From Chromatiaceae bacterium (GTDB taxonomy: Bacteria > Pseudomonadota > Gammaproteobacteria > Chromatiales > Chromatiaceae), in the NCBI GenBank assembly GCA_003562815.1, contig PWTO01000098.1, positions 1-47,835 of the forward strand: a stretch of DNA of 47,835 nucleotides. The letters are read 5' to 3'. The position numbers and the translations under genes were made by a program. Below, in pieces: positions 28,426-40,252 of this stretch (positions are counted from its first letter, which is position 1; each line of letters begins with the position of its first letter). A model generated the notes under the pieces. That model worked only from the letters and a program-made list of their open reading frames with translations. It was not told the origin of the DNA and searched no databases.

Positions 28426-29019
28426 TTGGTCGACCGCTACTATCGCCGCCCGTTACCCAACAGCGGTCCACATCCCTTTCGTTGCCAGGGCTTCGTGCGC
28501 AACGGCACCATTGCCACGCAAGGCGGTGCGCCGCTACCGATCGAGTCCCTACCGCCTTTTCTGCGTGCGTTGCTGGTCACCGATGGCACCGTAACCAAAG
28601 CACTGGAGGCCTATTTCTGGGAGCCGGTCGTCGTCGATACGCTGCGTCAGGAGTTCATTGAGGCGGCCGCCGAGATACCCTGGATCGAGGTCGACCCCGG
28701 CGATCAGGTCATGGTGCGCGAGGCGCTGTTGCGCGGCAGCGACAGCAACAAGCACTATGCGCGCGCCTTCTCGGTGATCCGCTCCAGGCTCATCCCGGCC
28801 TCGTTTCGGGAACGGCTGATCAATCGCGAGATCGGCATTGGCGTGCTGATCCGCGACAGCGGTCTGGAGAGCTTTCGCGAAGTGATGGAAGTCGGGGTCG
28901 AACCGGCGTCGGCCAGTGGCGAGCAGGCGCTGTTTCGCACCTATCGCATCATCATCGACGGCCAGCCGGTGATTCTGATCAGCGAGATCTTTCCGCTCGC
29001 GCTCTATCTCTCGGCCTGA
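28426..29019 (+). CDS. Chorismate lyase-like (UbiC/DUF98 superfamily) protein
   Basis: [30 protein letters not shown]...[59 protein letters not shown]...[13 protein letters not shown] start predicted. Confidence 0.75.
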   Translation: MVDRYYRRPLPNSGPHPFRCQGFVRNGTIATQGGAPLPIESLPPFLRALLVTDGTVTKALEAYFWEPVVVDTLRQEFIEAAAEIPWIEVDPGDQVMVREALLRGSDSNKHYARAFSVIRSRLIPASFRERLINREIGIGVLIRDSGLESFREVMEVGVEPASASGEQALFRTYRIIIDGQPVILISEIFPLALYLSA

Positions 29020-29678
29020 GCCGCCTCGCGGTCGCGGCCGAGAGGACGGCCCAGCAGCCGGCACAGGTGAGCGGCGAGCCGATCGCCAGCGGCCTGGACG
29101 CCGATGCGGCCACCATGATCGCACAGCCGCGTTACCGCCAGCCCAGGATAGCCGCACGGGTTGATGCGCCCAAACGGAGCCAGATCGAGCGCGACGTTCA
29201 GTGCGATGCCGTGATAGCTGCAGCCATGGCGCACCCGCAAACCGACCGAGGCGATCTTCGCCGCCCCCACGTACACGCCGGGCGCATCGGCCCTAGGCTG
29301 GGCATCGATTGCATGCTCGGCCAAGAGGTCGATGAGCGCCTGTTCGAGCAGATGCACCAACTGCTTGACCCCGAGCCGGGAGCGCTTCAAGTCCAACAGC
29401 AGATAGGCCACCAGTTGACCGGGACCATGATAGGTCACCTGGCCACCGCGGTCGCAGTGGATCACCGGGATCGGACCAGGGTCCAGGACGTGCTCCGGTA
29501 AGCCGGCTTGCCCGAGCGTGAACACCGGTGGATGCTCCAGCAGCCAGAGTTCATCCTCGGTGCCCGCATCGCGGGCATCGGTGAAGGCGCGCATCCGCGC
29601 CCAACTCTCGGCGTAGTCGCACTGCCCGAGCCAGCGCACTCGCAGCGGCAGCAGTGGCGACAAGGGCTCAGAAGGCAC
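29004..29678 (-). CDS. lipB: Lipoyl(octanoyl) transferase
   Basis: [57 protein letters not shown]...[23 protein letters not shown]...[17 protein letters not shown]; start near GTG 29678 overlapping ybeD. Confidence 0.95.
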   Translation of the reverse strand: MPSEPLSPLLPLRVRWLGQCDYAESWARMRAFTDARDAGTEDELWLLEHPPVFTLGQAGLPEHVLDPGPIPVIHCDRGGQVTYHGPGQLVAYLLLDLKRSRLGVKQLVHLLEQALIDLLAEHAIDAQPRADAPGVYVGAAKIASVGLRVRHGCSYHGIALNVALDLAPFGRINPCGYPGLAVTRLCDHGGRIGVQAAGDRLAAHLCRLLGRPLGRDREAAQAER

Positions 29679-29949
29679 AGGTAATGCGCTCGTGCTCGGA
29701 CAGCTCGCGGTAGATGGCATCCAGTTGGTCCTTGCTGCGCGCCTCAATCACCACCGTCACCGAGACCCAGCGACCCGTGCGACTCGCGCGCGCGCGCACC
29801 GCATCCTTGCGGGTCTCCGGCGCATGGCGCTCGATGATCGCGCGCAGGATGGCCTCGATCCCATCCTCGGCGCGCCCCATCGCCTTGATCGGGAAAGCGC
29901 ATGGGAAGCGCAGCAGGGTGTCGTCTTGGATGGGGTCTGAATCCGCCAT
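29668..29949 (-). CDS. ybeD: YbeD/DUF493 family regulatory protein
   Basis: [82 protein letters not shown]; between lipB and an aminotransferase. Confidence 0.9.
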   Translation of the reverse strand: MADSDPIQDDTLLRFPCAFPIKAMGRAEDGIEAILRAIIERHAPETRKDAVRARASRTGRWVSVTVVIEARSKDQLDAIYRELSEHERITCAF

Positions 29950-29972
29950 GCGCGTCATCCTCTTCGCAACGC

Positions 29973-30833
29973 TCAGGCCGCCGCGCGGCGTAGCTCGGCC
30001 TTGAAGGCTTGATAGCGTGCATCGATACGCCGCCACAGCGGCCCGGGACGCCCGTCGCCGACCGAGCGTTCATCGAGTCGCGTCACCGGCAGCACCTCGC
30101 GAGTCGAGCTGCTGATCCAGACCTCGTCGGCCTGGCGCAGTTCCTCGACCGCGAGGTCACGCTCTTGGGTCGATATCCCGTCGCCCCTGGCCAGCTCCAG
30201 CACCAGATCGCGGGTGATTCCGGCCAGCAGCAATGGCCCCTTGGGCGGCGTGATCAACTGCCCATCGCGTACGATGAACAGATTGCTGGTCGAGCCCTCC
30301 AGGGCCAGGCCGTCACGCACCAGGATGGCCTCCTCGGCCCCCGCCTCTTGCGCCGACTGGCGCAGCAGCACAGCCGCCAACAGCGAGGTCGATTTGATAT
30401 CGCAGCGCAGCCAGCGGATATCCTCGCGCGTGACCACGGTCACTCCTTGCTCGGCGACAGCCGCATCACGCGCCTTCATCGGCTTGGCCATCGCCAGCAC
30501 CGTCGGCGTCGGCTGAGCCGGGAAACGATGATCGCGTGTCGGCGCCGAACCGCGCGTCACCTGCAGATAGAGCGCCTGGTCGGTCATCGGATCAGGCGCG
30601 AGCAATCGGGTGAAAACGCTCGACCAGTCAGCCCCTGACAGCGGCACTTGCAGCCCGATGGCGCGCAGGCTGTTGTCGAGCCGTTGCAGATGCTCGGCGG
30701 CGCGCAACGGATGTCCGGCATAGACCGGAATCACCTCGTAGACACCATCGCCGAACAGGAAACCACGGTCCATCACCGAGATCATGGCCTGTTGCGGCGC
30801 GACGAAGGCACCGTTGAGATACAGCTCGCTCAT
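29973..30833 (-). CDS. D-amino-acid aminotransferase-like class IV PLP aminotransferase
   Basis: MSELYLNGAFVAPQQAMISVMDRGFLFGDGVYEVIPVYAGHPLRAAEHLQRLDNSLRAI...DIKSTSLLAAVLLRQSAQEAGAEEAILVRDG...EGSTSNLFIV. Confidence 0.92.
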   Translation of the reverse strand: MSELYLNGAFVAPQQAMISVMDRGFLFGDGVYEVIPVYAGHPLRAAEHLQRLDNSLRAIGLQVPLSGADWSSVFTRLLAPDPMTDQALYLQVTRGSAPTRDHRFPAQPTPTVLAMAKPMKARDAAVAEQGVTVVTREDIRWLRCDIKSTSLLAAVLLRQSAQEAGAEEAILVRDGLALEGSTSNLFIVRDGQLITPPKGPLLLAGITRDLVLELARGDGISTQERDLAVEELRQADEVWISSSTREVLPVTRLDERSVGDGRPGPLWRRIDARYQAFKAELRRAAA

Positions 30834-30845
30834 CGACGTGCGCAC

Positions 30846-31967
30846 CTAAAAAAGCTTCAGGATCGAATCAACCGTCTGGCGCAGCAGGCCGCCACGCGCG
30901 ACTGGATCGAGCGCCACGGCCGGCTGACGCTTGATGACCTCGGCGTCCAGCAGCAAGACGATTTCGCCAACCTGCTCGCCCTCATCAATAGGCGCCTCGA
31001 GCACCGCCTTTGGCTCGAGTTGGGCCGAGAGTGCATCGAAACGACCGCGCGGCACGGTGATGGTCACTTCGGTGGCCGGCCCCACCGCAACCATCGACGG
31101 ATCGCCGGACCAGACGCGCAGCACCTCGAGAGGCTCGAGCGCGGCATAGAGACGGTGAGTCTCGAAAAAGCGGAACCCATAATTCAACAACGCTAGACTA
31201 TCGGCGACGCGCGCCGCATTGCTCTCGGTGCCCATCACCACCGAGATCAAGCGCTGACCATCGCGCTCGGCCGAGGACACCAAGCAATAGCCGGCGGCCC
31301 GGGTGTGGCCGGTCTTGACGCCGTCCACGCCGACGCCCCTGCCGAGCAAGCGGTTGCGATTGAACTGCCGGATACCCTGCCAGGTGAATTCGGGCTCTGA
31401 GTACCAACGATAAAACTCGGGAAACTCGCGGATCATCGCCGTGGTCACCAGCGCGATATCCTTGGGCGTGGTGACGTGCTCGGGGCCGGGCAAGCCGGTC
31501 GCGTTGGTGAAATGCGTCTGCGTCATGCCGAGCCGCTGCGCATGCTGGTTCATCAGACTGGCGAAGCCCTCCTCGGTGCCGGCGATATGCTCGGCCAGTG
31601 CCACGCTGGCATCATTGCCGGACTGGATGATCATGCCCTTGAGCAAATCCTCGACCGGGATCTGATGACCGACCTCGATGAACATCTTCGAGCCGCCGGT
31701 TCGCCAGGCCTTCTCGCTGATCAAGACCTGATCGTCGAGAGCGATGTTGCCAGCCGCCAGCTCACTAAAGACCACATAGGCGGTCATGATCTTGGTCAGG
31801 CTTGCAGGCTCAAGACGCGCGTCGGCATTCGCGGCCGCGAGCACCGCGCCACTGTCATGGTCGATCAGCAGATAGCCCTCGGCGCCCAGCGCTGGCGGCG
31901 GTGGGGGCTCGGCCCAAGCCGTGACGAGGACCAGGCTGGCGAGAATGATGGTGATGATGTAACGCAT
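30846..31967 (-). CDS. dacA: D-alanyl-D-alanine carboxypeptidase (PBP5/6 family)
   Basis: GYLLIDHDSGAVLAAANADARLEPASLTKIMTAYVVF (SxxK), IIQSGNDASVALAEHIAGTEEGF (SxN), GVDGVKTGHTRAAGYCLVSSAERDG (KTG). Confidence 0.96.
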   Translation of the reverse strand: MRYIITIILASLVLVTAWAEPPPPPALGAEGYLLIDHDSGAVLAAANADARLEPASLTKIMTAYVVFSELAAGNIALDDQVLISEKAWRTGGSKMFIEVGHQIPVEDLLKGMIIQSGNDASVALAEHIAGTEEGFASLMNQHAQRLGMTQTHFTNATGLPGPEHVTTPKDIALVTTAMIREFPEFYRWYSEPEFTWQGIRQFNRNRLLGRGVGVDGVKTGHTRAAGYCLVSSAERDGQRLISVVMGTESNAARVADSLALLNYGFRFFETHRLYAALEPLEVLRVWSGDPSMVAVGPATEVTITVPRGRFDALSAQLEPKAVLEAPIDEGEQVGEIVLLLDAEVIKRQPAVALDPVARGGLLRQTVDSILKLF

Positions 31968-32030
31968 GGGCGGGGAGTTTACCTGCTCGCGGGAACCTCG
32001 GCAGCCCGCATCTGACGGCGATGTGCGGGA

Positions 32031-32882
32031 TTAGGGTGACACCACGACCGGCTGATCGAGACCGAGGGCCGTCAGCCGGCGCCCGAGCGCATCGGCATCC
32101 GAGGTCGAGCGCAGCGGCCCGACCTGGACCCTGTAGAGTGGCGGCGCCGCACCGCCGGCGCCCGGCGCTTTCACCAACACCGGCGTGTCCAGCGTCGAGA
32201 CTAAGCGGTGGCGCAGTTGCTCCGCGTTACCGCGGCTGCCGAATGCGCCCACCTGGAGATAGACCGCTTGCCCCGAAGGGCGCGCACGCGTGTCTGCGGC
32301 GGCCAACCGCAAGAGCGTCTTCGCATCCTGGCCATGATCGCGCGGATCGATCGAGCGCACCTCGACGCGTGCCGTGCCAGCGTTGACCATATCCAGCCGC
32401 TTGGCGGCGGCATACGAGAGATCGATGATGCGATTGCCGACGAAAGGCCCACGGTCGTTGATCTTCACCACGGCCCGGCGCCCATTCTCGAGGTTGGTGA
32501 CCAGCGCGTAGGTCGGCAAGGGCAGCGTCTTGTGAGCCGCCGTCATCCTGTGCATATCATAACGCTCGCCGCTGGAGGTGTCGCGACCATGGAACTTCTT
32601 GCCGTACCAGGAGGCGACGCCTGTTTCGCGATAATTGCGGCTGCTGGACTTGGTGTGATAGCGCTGACCAAACACCACGTAGGAGTCCATGTTGCCTCGG
32701 CGCGACTTCGGCTCGGCTTTTGGCATGGTCTCAATGAAAATGTCGCTTGTGGACGGCGTTTTCGACGTGCTTCCGCAGCCGGCCATGAGCATGATCAGCC
32801 CACTCAGGAGGCCAAGCCTCAGCGCTCCTGACAGCCACCCTTGGTCCTTGGTCGTCGGCCTGAACGGCATCGGGATCGCCAC
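32031..32882 (-). CDS. rlpA: RlpA-family septal-ring lytic transglycosylase with SPOR domain
   Basis: lipobox [88 protein letters not shown]-terminal SPOR-like. Confidence 0.95.
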   Translation of the reverse strand: MAIPMPFRPTTKDQGWLSGALRLGLLSGLIMLMAGCGSTSKTPSTSDIFIETMPKAEPKSRRGNMDSYVVFGQRYHTKSSSRNYRETGVASWYGKKFHGRDTSSGERYDMHRMTAAHKTLPLPTYALVTNLENGRRAVVKINDRGPFVGNRIIDLSYAAAKRLDMVNAGTARVEVRSIDPRDHGQDAKTLLRLAAADTRARPSGQAVYLQVGAFGSRGNAEQLRHRLVSTLDTPVLVKAPGAGGAAPPLYRVQVGPLRSTSDADALGRRLTALGLDQPVVVSP

Positions 32883-32884
32883 CG

Positions 32885-33898
32885 CTACGCATCCAGCCTC
32901 GCAATCGCTCGACTCAGTTCATAGACGGCGAGTGCATACAGGTTGCTATGGTTGTAACGGGTGATGGCGTAGAAATTCTCCAAGATGACCCAGTATTCAG
33001 GCCCCTCATGATTGAGTTCGATCAGCGCGGCACGGGCGTGCGGGTCTAGCGGCTCGGCCAGCTCGACGCCGGCCTCCTCAAGCCGTGCGACGCTGAGGTG
33101 CGGCACGATCGGTCGTTTGCCACCGACCTCGATCCCGTCTCCGAGCGGCTGGCGCAGCGTCGCCGGGGTGGCGATCGGCGCGCCGCGCAGCCATCTGTGA
33201 TCGGCGAGATAGGCACCGACACTGCCGATCACATCGGCCTCGCTGTTCCAGAGATCGCGCCGGCCGTCGCCATCGAAATCGACCGCGTAGGCGCGATAGC
33301 TTGACGGGATGAACTGCGGCTTGCCGAGCGCGCCGGCATAGGAGCCGTACGCAGTGGCCGGATCGATCGCTTCTTCGCGCGCGAGCAACAGGAACTCCTC
33401 AAGCTCCTTGCGAAAGAACGCCGCCCGCCGCGGATAAGCGAATCCGAGCGTGCTCAACGCATCGAGCACGCGGTGAGGGCCAAGGGTGGCGCCGTAATTG
33501 GTCTCGATGCCGATGATCGCGACGATCACCTCCGGCGGCACGCCATAGGTCTGTTCGGCGCGCTGCAGCAAGGCCGCATGTTCGGCGAGGAAACGCTGCC
33601 CGCCGGCGATGCGCTCTGGCGTCACGAACAGCGCCCGGTATACCCCCCATGGCTTGCTTTCATAGGGCTGGTCCATGGCATCGACGATCGCTTGTCGATA
33701 GCGCGCGCTCTGCATGAGCGCCACCAACTCGGCGCGCTCGAAGTCATGTCGCGCGACCATCTCCTCGATAAAGGCCTCGCGCTCAAGCGCATAGCTCGCA
33801 GGTGCCTCGGCCTTGGCCAGCGCCGGTATCCATAGCAGCCAGGCCAGCAGGACCCCAGCAACGGTGGTGGGCGTGACCGAGAGCGGATTGTTGGGCAT
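32885..33898 (-). CDS. mltB: Lytic murein transglycosylase B
   Basis: [61 protein letters not shown]...[32 protein letters not shown]. Confidence 0.95.
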   Translation of the reverse strand: MPNNPLSVTPTTVAGVLLAWLLWIPALAKAEAPASYALEREAFIEEMVARHDFERAELVALMQSARYRQAIVDAMDQPYESKPWGVYRALFVTPERIAGGQRFLAEHAALLQRAEQTYGVPPEVIVAIIGIETNYGATLGPHRVLDALSTLGFAYPRRAAFFRKELEEFLLLAREEAIDPATAYGSYAGALGKPQFIPSSYRAYAVDFDGDGRRDLWNSEADVIGSVGAYLADHRWLRGAPIATPATLRQPLGDGIEVGGKRPIVPHLSVARLEEAGVELAEPLDPHARAALIELNHEGPEYWVILENFYAITRYNHSNLYALAVYELSRAIARLDA

Positions 33899-33947
33899 GG
33901 GAAAGACTACCTCGATCGTCGATTCAACCTTGAGTATAGGCGCGAAC

Positions 33948-35081
33948 TCACTCACTTTGAAGCAGTTTCCGCCGCGTTTGCACCGACATCAGGATGCCGA
34001 AGCCCAGCATCAGGGTCACCAACGAGGTTCCGCCATAGCTGATCAGAGGCAGCGGCACCCCGACCACGGGCAGGAGCCCGATGACCATCCCCATGTTCAC
34101 GAACAGGTAGACGAAGAACACGATGGTGATCGATCCCGCCAAGAGTCGGCTATAGGCATCCGGGGCCTGCGCGGCAATACTCAGCCCGCGCAGGATCACC
34201 GCCAGGTACAGCAGCATCAACAGGATGACCCCCGACAAGCCGAGTTCTTCGCCGAGCACGGCAAAGATGAAGTCGGTCGAGCGCTCCGGCAGGAACTCGA
34301 GCTGGGATTGGGTGCCCTCCAGCCAACCCTTGCCATGTACGCCCCCGGAGCCGATCGCGATCTGCGATTGAATGATGTGATAGCCGGCGCCGAGCGGGTC
34401 GGAGCCTGGGTCGAGAAAGGTCAGCACGCGGCGGCGTTGATAGTCGCGCATCAGCGACCAGGCCAGGGGCGCTGCGGCGGCGCCCAGCACGATTAGCCCG
34501 ATGATCAGACGCCAGCGCAAGCCGGAGAGAAAGAGTGTCGTCAGCCCGGCACTGGCGACCAGCAACGCGGTGCCCAGATCAGGCTGCTTGGCGATCAACA
34601 GCACCGGCACCGCGATCAGCAGGCTGGTGACCAGGATATCGAGCAGACGCGGTGGCATGGGGCGAAGCGACAGATACCAGGCCAACATCATCGGCAAGGC
34701 CAGCTTGAGGATCTCGGAGGGCTGAAAGCGAACCACCCCCAGATCCAGCCAGCGCTGCGCGCCCTTGCTCTGCTCGCCCACGAGCAGCACCGCCAGCAAC
34801 AGCAGCAGTCCCAGTAGGAACAGCGGCAAGGACCACCGGCACAGCAGCACTGGCGGCACCTGCGCGACCGCGATCATCAGCACAAAGGCGAGCCCAAGCC
34901 GCATCAGTTGTCGTTCGACCTGCTCGCCGGATTGCCCGCTGGCGCTATACAGAATCAGCAGCCCCAGCGCACAGATCAGCAGCAGCAGCAGCAGCAGGGG
35001 GAGATCGATATGCAGCCGTGCTGGCAATCCCCCCCTGGGCGCGTTTGAGTCACGATCGAGCCGAAGCTTATTCGTTGACAC
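33948..35081 (-). CDS. rodA: Rod-shape-determining SEDS glycosyltransferase RodA
   Basis: QRWLDLGVVRFQPSEILKLALPMMLAWYLS...GAGYHIIQSQIAIGSGGVHGKGWLEGTQSQLEFLPERSTDFIFAVLGEELGL...VVGVPLPLISYGGTSLVTLMLGFGILMSV; GTG start 35081 overlapping mrdA. Confidence 0.96.
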   Translation of the reverse strand: MSTNKLRLDRDSNAPRGGLPARLHIDLPLLLLLLLICALGLLILYSASGQSGEQVERQLMRLGLAFVLMIAVAQVPPVLLCRWSLPLFLLGLLLLLAVLLVGEQSKGAQRWLDLGVVRFQPSEILKLALPMMLAWYLSLRPMPPRLLDILVTSLLIAVPVLLIAKQPDLGTALLVASAGLTTLFLSGLRWRLIIGLIVLGAAAAPLAWSLMRDYQRRRVLTFLDPGSDPLGAGYHIIQSQIAIGSGGVHGKGWLEGTQSQLEFLPERSTDFIFAVLGEELGLSGVILLMLLYLAVILRGLSIAAQAPDAYSRLLAGSITIVFFVYLFVNMGMVIGLLPVVGVPLPLISYGGTSLVTLMLGFGILMSVQTRRKLLQSE

Positions 35082-36978
35082 GGCGCGCCACCATCGCCGA
35101 GCGGGCGTCGGTCTCATCAGCGTCATCGGTGGCCGGCACCACGCGTTGATCGAGGAGCCAACTGTCCATCACCGCACGCGCGACGGGAGCGGCGGTCGCA
35201 CCACCGGAACCGCCATTCTCGATAATGACAGCCACTGCGATGCGCGGGTTGTCAACCGGCGCAAAACCAACGAACAAGGCATGATCGCGCAGGCGCTCGT
35301 CGATTTCGGCCTCGTTATAGGTTTCGTTCTGGCCAATGGTGAACACCTGCGAGGTTCCGGTCTTACCGGCAATCCGATAGTCTTGATGATGGATACGGCG
35401 CGCAGTGCCCCGTCGTCCCTCGACCACATTGGTCATCGCATCGATGATGACCTGCCAGTGCGCCGGGTCTTTGTCCGACAAGTGGCGCTGCTGTGCTGCG
35501 GTCGGCTCCAAAGGCTCCCCCAAGCCGCTTCGCGTCGCGTTCACCAGGCGTGGCTGCACATAGACGCCGCGATTGGCGGCAGCGGCGGTGGCCGCCGCGA
35601 GTTGCAGCGGTGTGGCCAAAAAGGCCCCCTGGCCGATGCCAACGATCAGCGTCTCGCCGGGAAACCAGGGTTGATTGCGCGCCCGTCGCTTCCACTCCGG
35701 CGAGGGCAGTAGGCCGCCCAGTTCGCCGGCGATAACGGCCCCGGTTGGCCGACCGAAGCCAAACTCGGCTAAGTACTTGTTCATGCGCTCGATGCCCATG
35801 TCATGGGCAAGGCGATAGAAGTACACATCGCAGGACTGCACGATGGCATCCTCCATCGCCAGCGAGCCATGCCCGCGCGCGCGCCAGCAGCGATAGCGGT
35901 GCGAATGCCCGGGCAGTTGGAAATAGCCGCCGCAGTGTTTGCCTTCACGCGCCCTGGCCACCCCGCTGGCCAGGCCGCCCAAGGCGATAAATTGCTTGAT
36001 GGTCGAGCCCGGAGGATACTGGCCGCGAATGGCGCGATCATAGAGCGGGCGGTCGATATCATCGCGCAAGGCGGCGAAGGCCTTGAAGCCGATACCGCCG
36101 ACGAAGGGATTCGGGTCATAGCTCGGCGAGCTGACCATCGCCAGCACCCCGCCGGTCTCGGGTTCGATCGCGACCACCGCGCCGCGCCGATCGCCGAGGG
36201 CGGCGGCGGCGTCGCGTTGCAGGTTCATGTCCAGGAACAGATGCAGATCGCGACCGGACACCGGCGTCTTCTCCTCGCGCCGCTCCAAGATGCGCCCGCG
36301 CGCATTGACGACCACCTGCTGATAGCCGACATGCCCGTGCAGCCAGGCCTCGTGGTACTTCTCGACCCCGACCTTGCCAAGGTGTGAGCTGCCGGCGTAG
36401 TTGGAGCGATCGATCCGTTCGAGTTCCTGCTGGTTGATACGCCCGACATAACCGACCACATGCGCGGTGTGCAGCCCTTGGGGATAGAAGCGCGACAGCT
36501 CGGCGGCGATCTCCACGCCCGGAAAGCGATGACTCTGCACGGCAAAGCGGGCGCGCTCGACCTCACTGAGGTCGAGGCGGATCGGCACGCCCTCGAAACG
36601 CCGGCGCTGCGGCAGCAGTCGCCTGAAACGCTCGCGATCGAGCTCCGAGATCGGCACCAGCGTGGACAGCTCGGCGATCGTCGATTCGAGATCGGCGATC
36701 TTCTCCGGCTCGATCGTCAGCGCATAGGAGGGAACATTGTCCGCCAATAGCACACCATTGCGATCGTAGATCAGGCCGCGCGTGGGCGGCATCGGCTGGA
36801 TCTTGATGCGATTGCCATCGGACAAGGTCGTGAAGTGCGTGTGACGCGTCACCTGCAGGTGGAACAGCCGCATCCCGATCAGTGCCAGGCCGAGGATGAC
36901 GATGAGCGCCAGAAACAGCGCGCGGATGCGAAACAGGCGTTTCTCGCCGCGTTGATCCGTGAAGACTTCTGCAAGCAT
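35068..36978 (-). CDS. mrdA: Penicillin-binding protein 2
   Basis: GLIYDRNGVLLADNVPSYALTIEPEKI...YPPGSTIKQFIALGGL (SxxK), QSCDVYFYRLAHDMGIERMNKYL (SxD), IAGKTGTSQVF (KTG). Confidence 0.96.
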   Translation of the reverse strand: MLAEVFTDQRGEKRLFRIRALFLALIVILGLALIGMRLFHLQVTRHTHFTTLSDGNRIKIQPMPPTRGLIYDRNGVLLADNVPSYALTIEPEKIADLESTIAELSTLVPISELDRERFRRLLPQRRRFEGVPIRLDLSEVERARFAVQSHRFPGVEIAAELSRFYPQGLHTAHVVGYVGRINQQELERIDRSNYAGSSHLGKVGVEKYHEAWLHGHVGYQQVVVNARGRILERREEKTPVSGRDLHLFLDMNLQRDAAAALGDRRGAVVAIEPETGGVLAMVSSPSYDPNPFVGGIGFKAFAALRDDIDRPLYDRAIRGQYPPGSTIKQFIALGGLASGVARAREGKHCGGYFQLPGHSHRYRCWRARGHGSLAMEDAIVQSCDVYFYRLAHDMGIERMNKYLAEFGFGRPTGAVIAGELGGLLPSPEWKRRARNQPWFPGETLIVGIGQGAFLATPLQLAAATAAAANRGVYVQPRLVNATRSGLGEPLEPTAAQQRHLSDKDPAHWQVIIDAMTNVVEGRRGTARRIHHQDYRIAGKTGTSQVFTIGQNETYNEAEIDERLRDHALFVGFAPVDNPRIAVAVIIENGGSGGATAAPVARAVMDSWLLDQRVVPATDDADETDARSAMVARRVNE

Positions 36979-37000
36979 GGTGTCGACTCAATCCGTGGCG

Positions 37001-37498
37001 TCAGCGCTCGCTTAAGGTCAGCCCCGCAGACAGCCGCAGCCAATCCAGCAAGGGGCTCAGCCAAAGCCAAAACACTAACCCCACAAAGGTGGGCAACCAG
37101 TAGTCCAGTGCCGGGGTCGGCTGACCGCTCGCGCCCAAGACCCAAAGCGAGAGCAACCGCTCGACCAGCAGCAAGAGCCAAACCGCCACCGCCTGCTGCC
37201 AGAGCGGAAAGACGCGGATGCGCCGATGCAATTCGCCGGCCAAATAGGCAACGATGGACAGCGATAACGCGCGCTCGCCAAGCAAGGCCCCGGAGACCAC
37301 GTCATGGGCGATGCCAAGCGCAAAGCCGGTGAAGATGCCGAACCTGCTCGGCATCACCAGGCACCAGTAGATCAAGATCAGCGTCACCCATTGCGGACGG
37401 TAGTCATCCGCCCAGGCGGGTATGGGGACCACCGTCAAGGTGAGCGCGGCGACCAGGCTCAGGGCGACGAAGACCCCCGTGCGCGGGAATCCACTCAC
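37001..37498 (-). CDS. mreD: Rod shape-determining protein MreD
   Basis: VSGFPRTGVFVALSLVAALTLTVVPIPAWADDYRPQWVTLILIYWCLVMPSRFGIFTGFALGIAHDVVSGALLGERALSLSIVAYLAGELHRRIRVFPLWQQ; position between mreC and mrdA. Confidence 0.93.
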   Translation of the reverse strand: MSGFPRTGVFVALSLVAALTLTVVPIPAWADDYRPQWVTLILIYWCLVMPSRFGIFTGFALGIAHDVVSGALLGERALSLSIVAYLAGELHRRIRVFPLWQQAVAVWLLLLVERLLSLWVLGASGQPTPALDYWLPTFVGLVFWLWLSPLLDWLRLSAGLTLSER

Positions 37499-38409
37499 GA
37501 GCGATCCTCCGGGCGCGCCGGCACGCGCGGGACCGAGATGACCGGATGCGCGCCGCCCGGCGTCGCCGCGTTCGGCGTGGCTTGAACCGGATCGACCGTC
37601 CACACCAGCAAGACCTCGTGACTGCGATCCAGGCGCGCCGTCGGCTCGGCGTTGACGATCGCGAACGGGCTATTCGGATCATCGGCGACCTCGACAATGC
37701 GTGCTACCGGATAACCGGCGGGGAACACCCCGCCCATGCCCGAGGTGACCAGAAGATCGCCGACACGCACATCGGTGTTCTTCGGCAAATGCGGCAGCCG
37801 CAACTGATTGACCAGGCCGGTGCCGGTGGCGATGGTCCGCAGCCCGTTGCGGTTGATCTGCACGGGCAAGGCATGATCGGCATCGGTGATCAGTAGCACG
37901 GTCGCGGTGAGCGGATTCACGGCGATGACCTGTCCCATCACGGCATGCGCGTCGAGCACCGGTTGCCCGACATAGACCCCCGATGCGGTGCCCTTGTTCA
38001 CCAATACCTGCTGCCGGTAGGGGTCGAGTTCGACCTGCAACAGCTCCGCGACCAAGACGCGGTCACCGACCTTGAACGAGGAGCCGAGCAGATCCCGCAG
38101 CCGGCTGTTCTCCGACTGCAGGGCGAGAAAGCGCTGCATGCGCCCCTTGAGCGCCAGATTTTCATGTTCGAGCAGCGTGTTGCGTTCGCGCAGGTCGGCC
38201 TCGGTCGCGAGGCGGCTGTTGAGCGTGCGTGCGAGCTGGCTCGGCTGCGAGGCGAGCCAATGGATCGGATAGGCGGCCACCGCGAGCGTTGAGCGTACCC
38301 AGTCTAGATGGCGATCGCGCGCATCGGCGAACATCAGGCCCAGCGACAACAGCACGGCAATCGTCAGCCGCAGCAGCGGTGGCGGTCCATGATCGAATAA
38401 CGCGTTAAT
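37495..38409 (-). CDS. mreC: Rod shape-determining protein MreC (possible ATT start at 38409; GTG alternative at 38355)
   Basis: (INALFDHGPPPLLRLTIA)VLLSLGLMFADARDRHLDWVRSTLAVAAYPIHWLASQPSQLARTLNSRLATEADLRERNTLLEHENLALKGRMQRFLALQSENSRLRDLLG...; downstream of mreB. Confidence 0.92.
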   Translation of the reverse strand: MNALFDHGPPPLLRLTIAVLLSLGLMFADARDRHLDWVRSTLAVAAYPIHWLASQPSQLARTLNSRLATEADLRERNTLLEHENLALKGRMQRFLALQSENSRLRDLLGSSFKVGDRVLVAELLQVELDPYRQQVLVNKGTASGVYVGQPVLDAHAVMGQVIAVNPLTATVLLITDADHALPVQINRNGLRTIATGTGLVNQLRLPHLPKNTDVRVGDLLVTSGMGGVFPAGYPVARIVEVADDPNSPFAIVNAEPTARLDRSHEVLLVWTVDPVQATPNAATPGGAHPVISVPRVPARPEDRS

Positions 38410-38462
38410 AGCGCATCACCTCCGCGTCGCCTAAGCGATCGTTGCCGGCGGTTCCGTCGCGC

Positions 38463-39548
<1,086 letters not shown>

Positions 39549-39964
39549 TCAGCGGCACGTGGACTTGGTGCACCGCAGGATGCATGGCACCAAGTGTTGG
39601 CAAGGGGTTGATCGAGGGAAGTCCCGGCAGAATCGGCGCCGAGATGACCGCATCGAGCACGAACGTCAGAAGATCGGCTGATACAAAGCCGCCTGTGCCC
39701 GAACTCTAGCCGGTCGATGCCGTCGAGTGGGAACAAGGCGTGTGCTTGACGGGATTTCCACGAGAAGTATCTCGGCTAATTTAGCAATGTGGCCATCTCT
39801 GGGCAAGCTGATCATCGGCCCGCGCAACGCCTGCGCTCTACGCGCTCAGGATGGCTTGTGGTAATTTGATATCAGACACAGGCCCGGGTCGGATGCCTCG
39901 ATGACGCCGATCCAGCCGCGCACGGTATCACCTCCACCCAGTTTGCGAAGCACCGATATCTATG

Positions 39965-40252
39965 ATGGCCCTCGACAGCAGCGACGTCGCCAAGATCGCG
40001 CACCTCGCCCGGCTCGATGTGAAACATGACGCACTCGATCACTTCATCGCCGAACTCAGCAACATCCTCGACCTGGTCGAACAGATGCGCAGCATCGACA
40101 CCAGCGGGGTCGAGCCCATGGCCCACCCGCTGCACATGGCGCAGCGGCTGCGCCCCGACCGCGTCACCGAAACCAACCAGCGCGAGCGCTTTCAGCAGCG
40201 CGCGCCACAGACCGAGGATGGTCTCTACCTGGTGCCGAGGGTGGTCGAGTGA
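39965..40252 (+). CDS. gatC: Asp-tRNA(Asn)/Glu-tRNA(Gln) amidotransferase subunit C
   Basis: [95 protein letters not shown]. Confidence 0.95.
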   Translation: MALDSSDVAKIAHLARLDVKHDALDHFIAELSNILDLVEQMRSIDTSGVEPMAHPLHMAQRLRPDRVTETNQRERFQQRAPQTEDGLYLVPRVVE

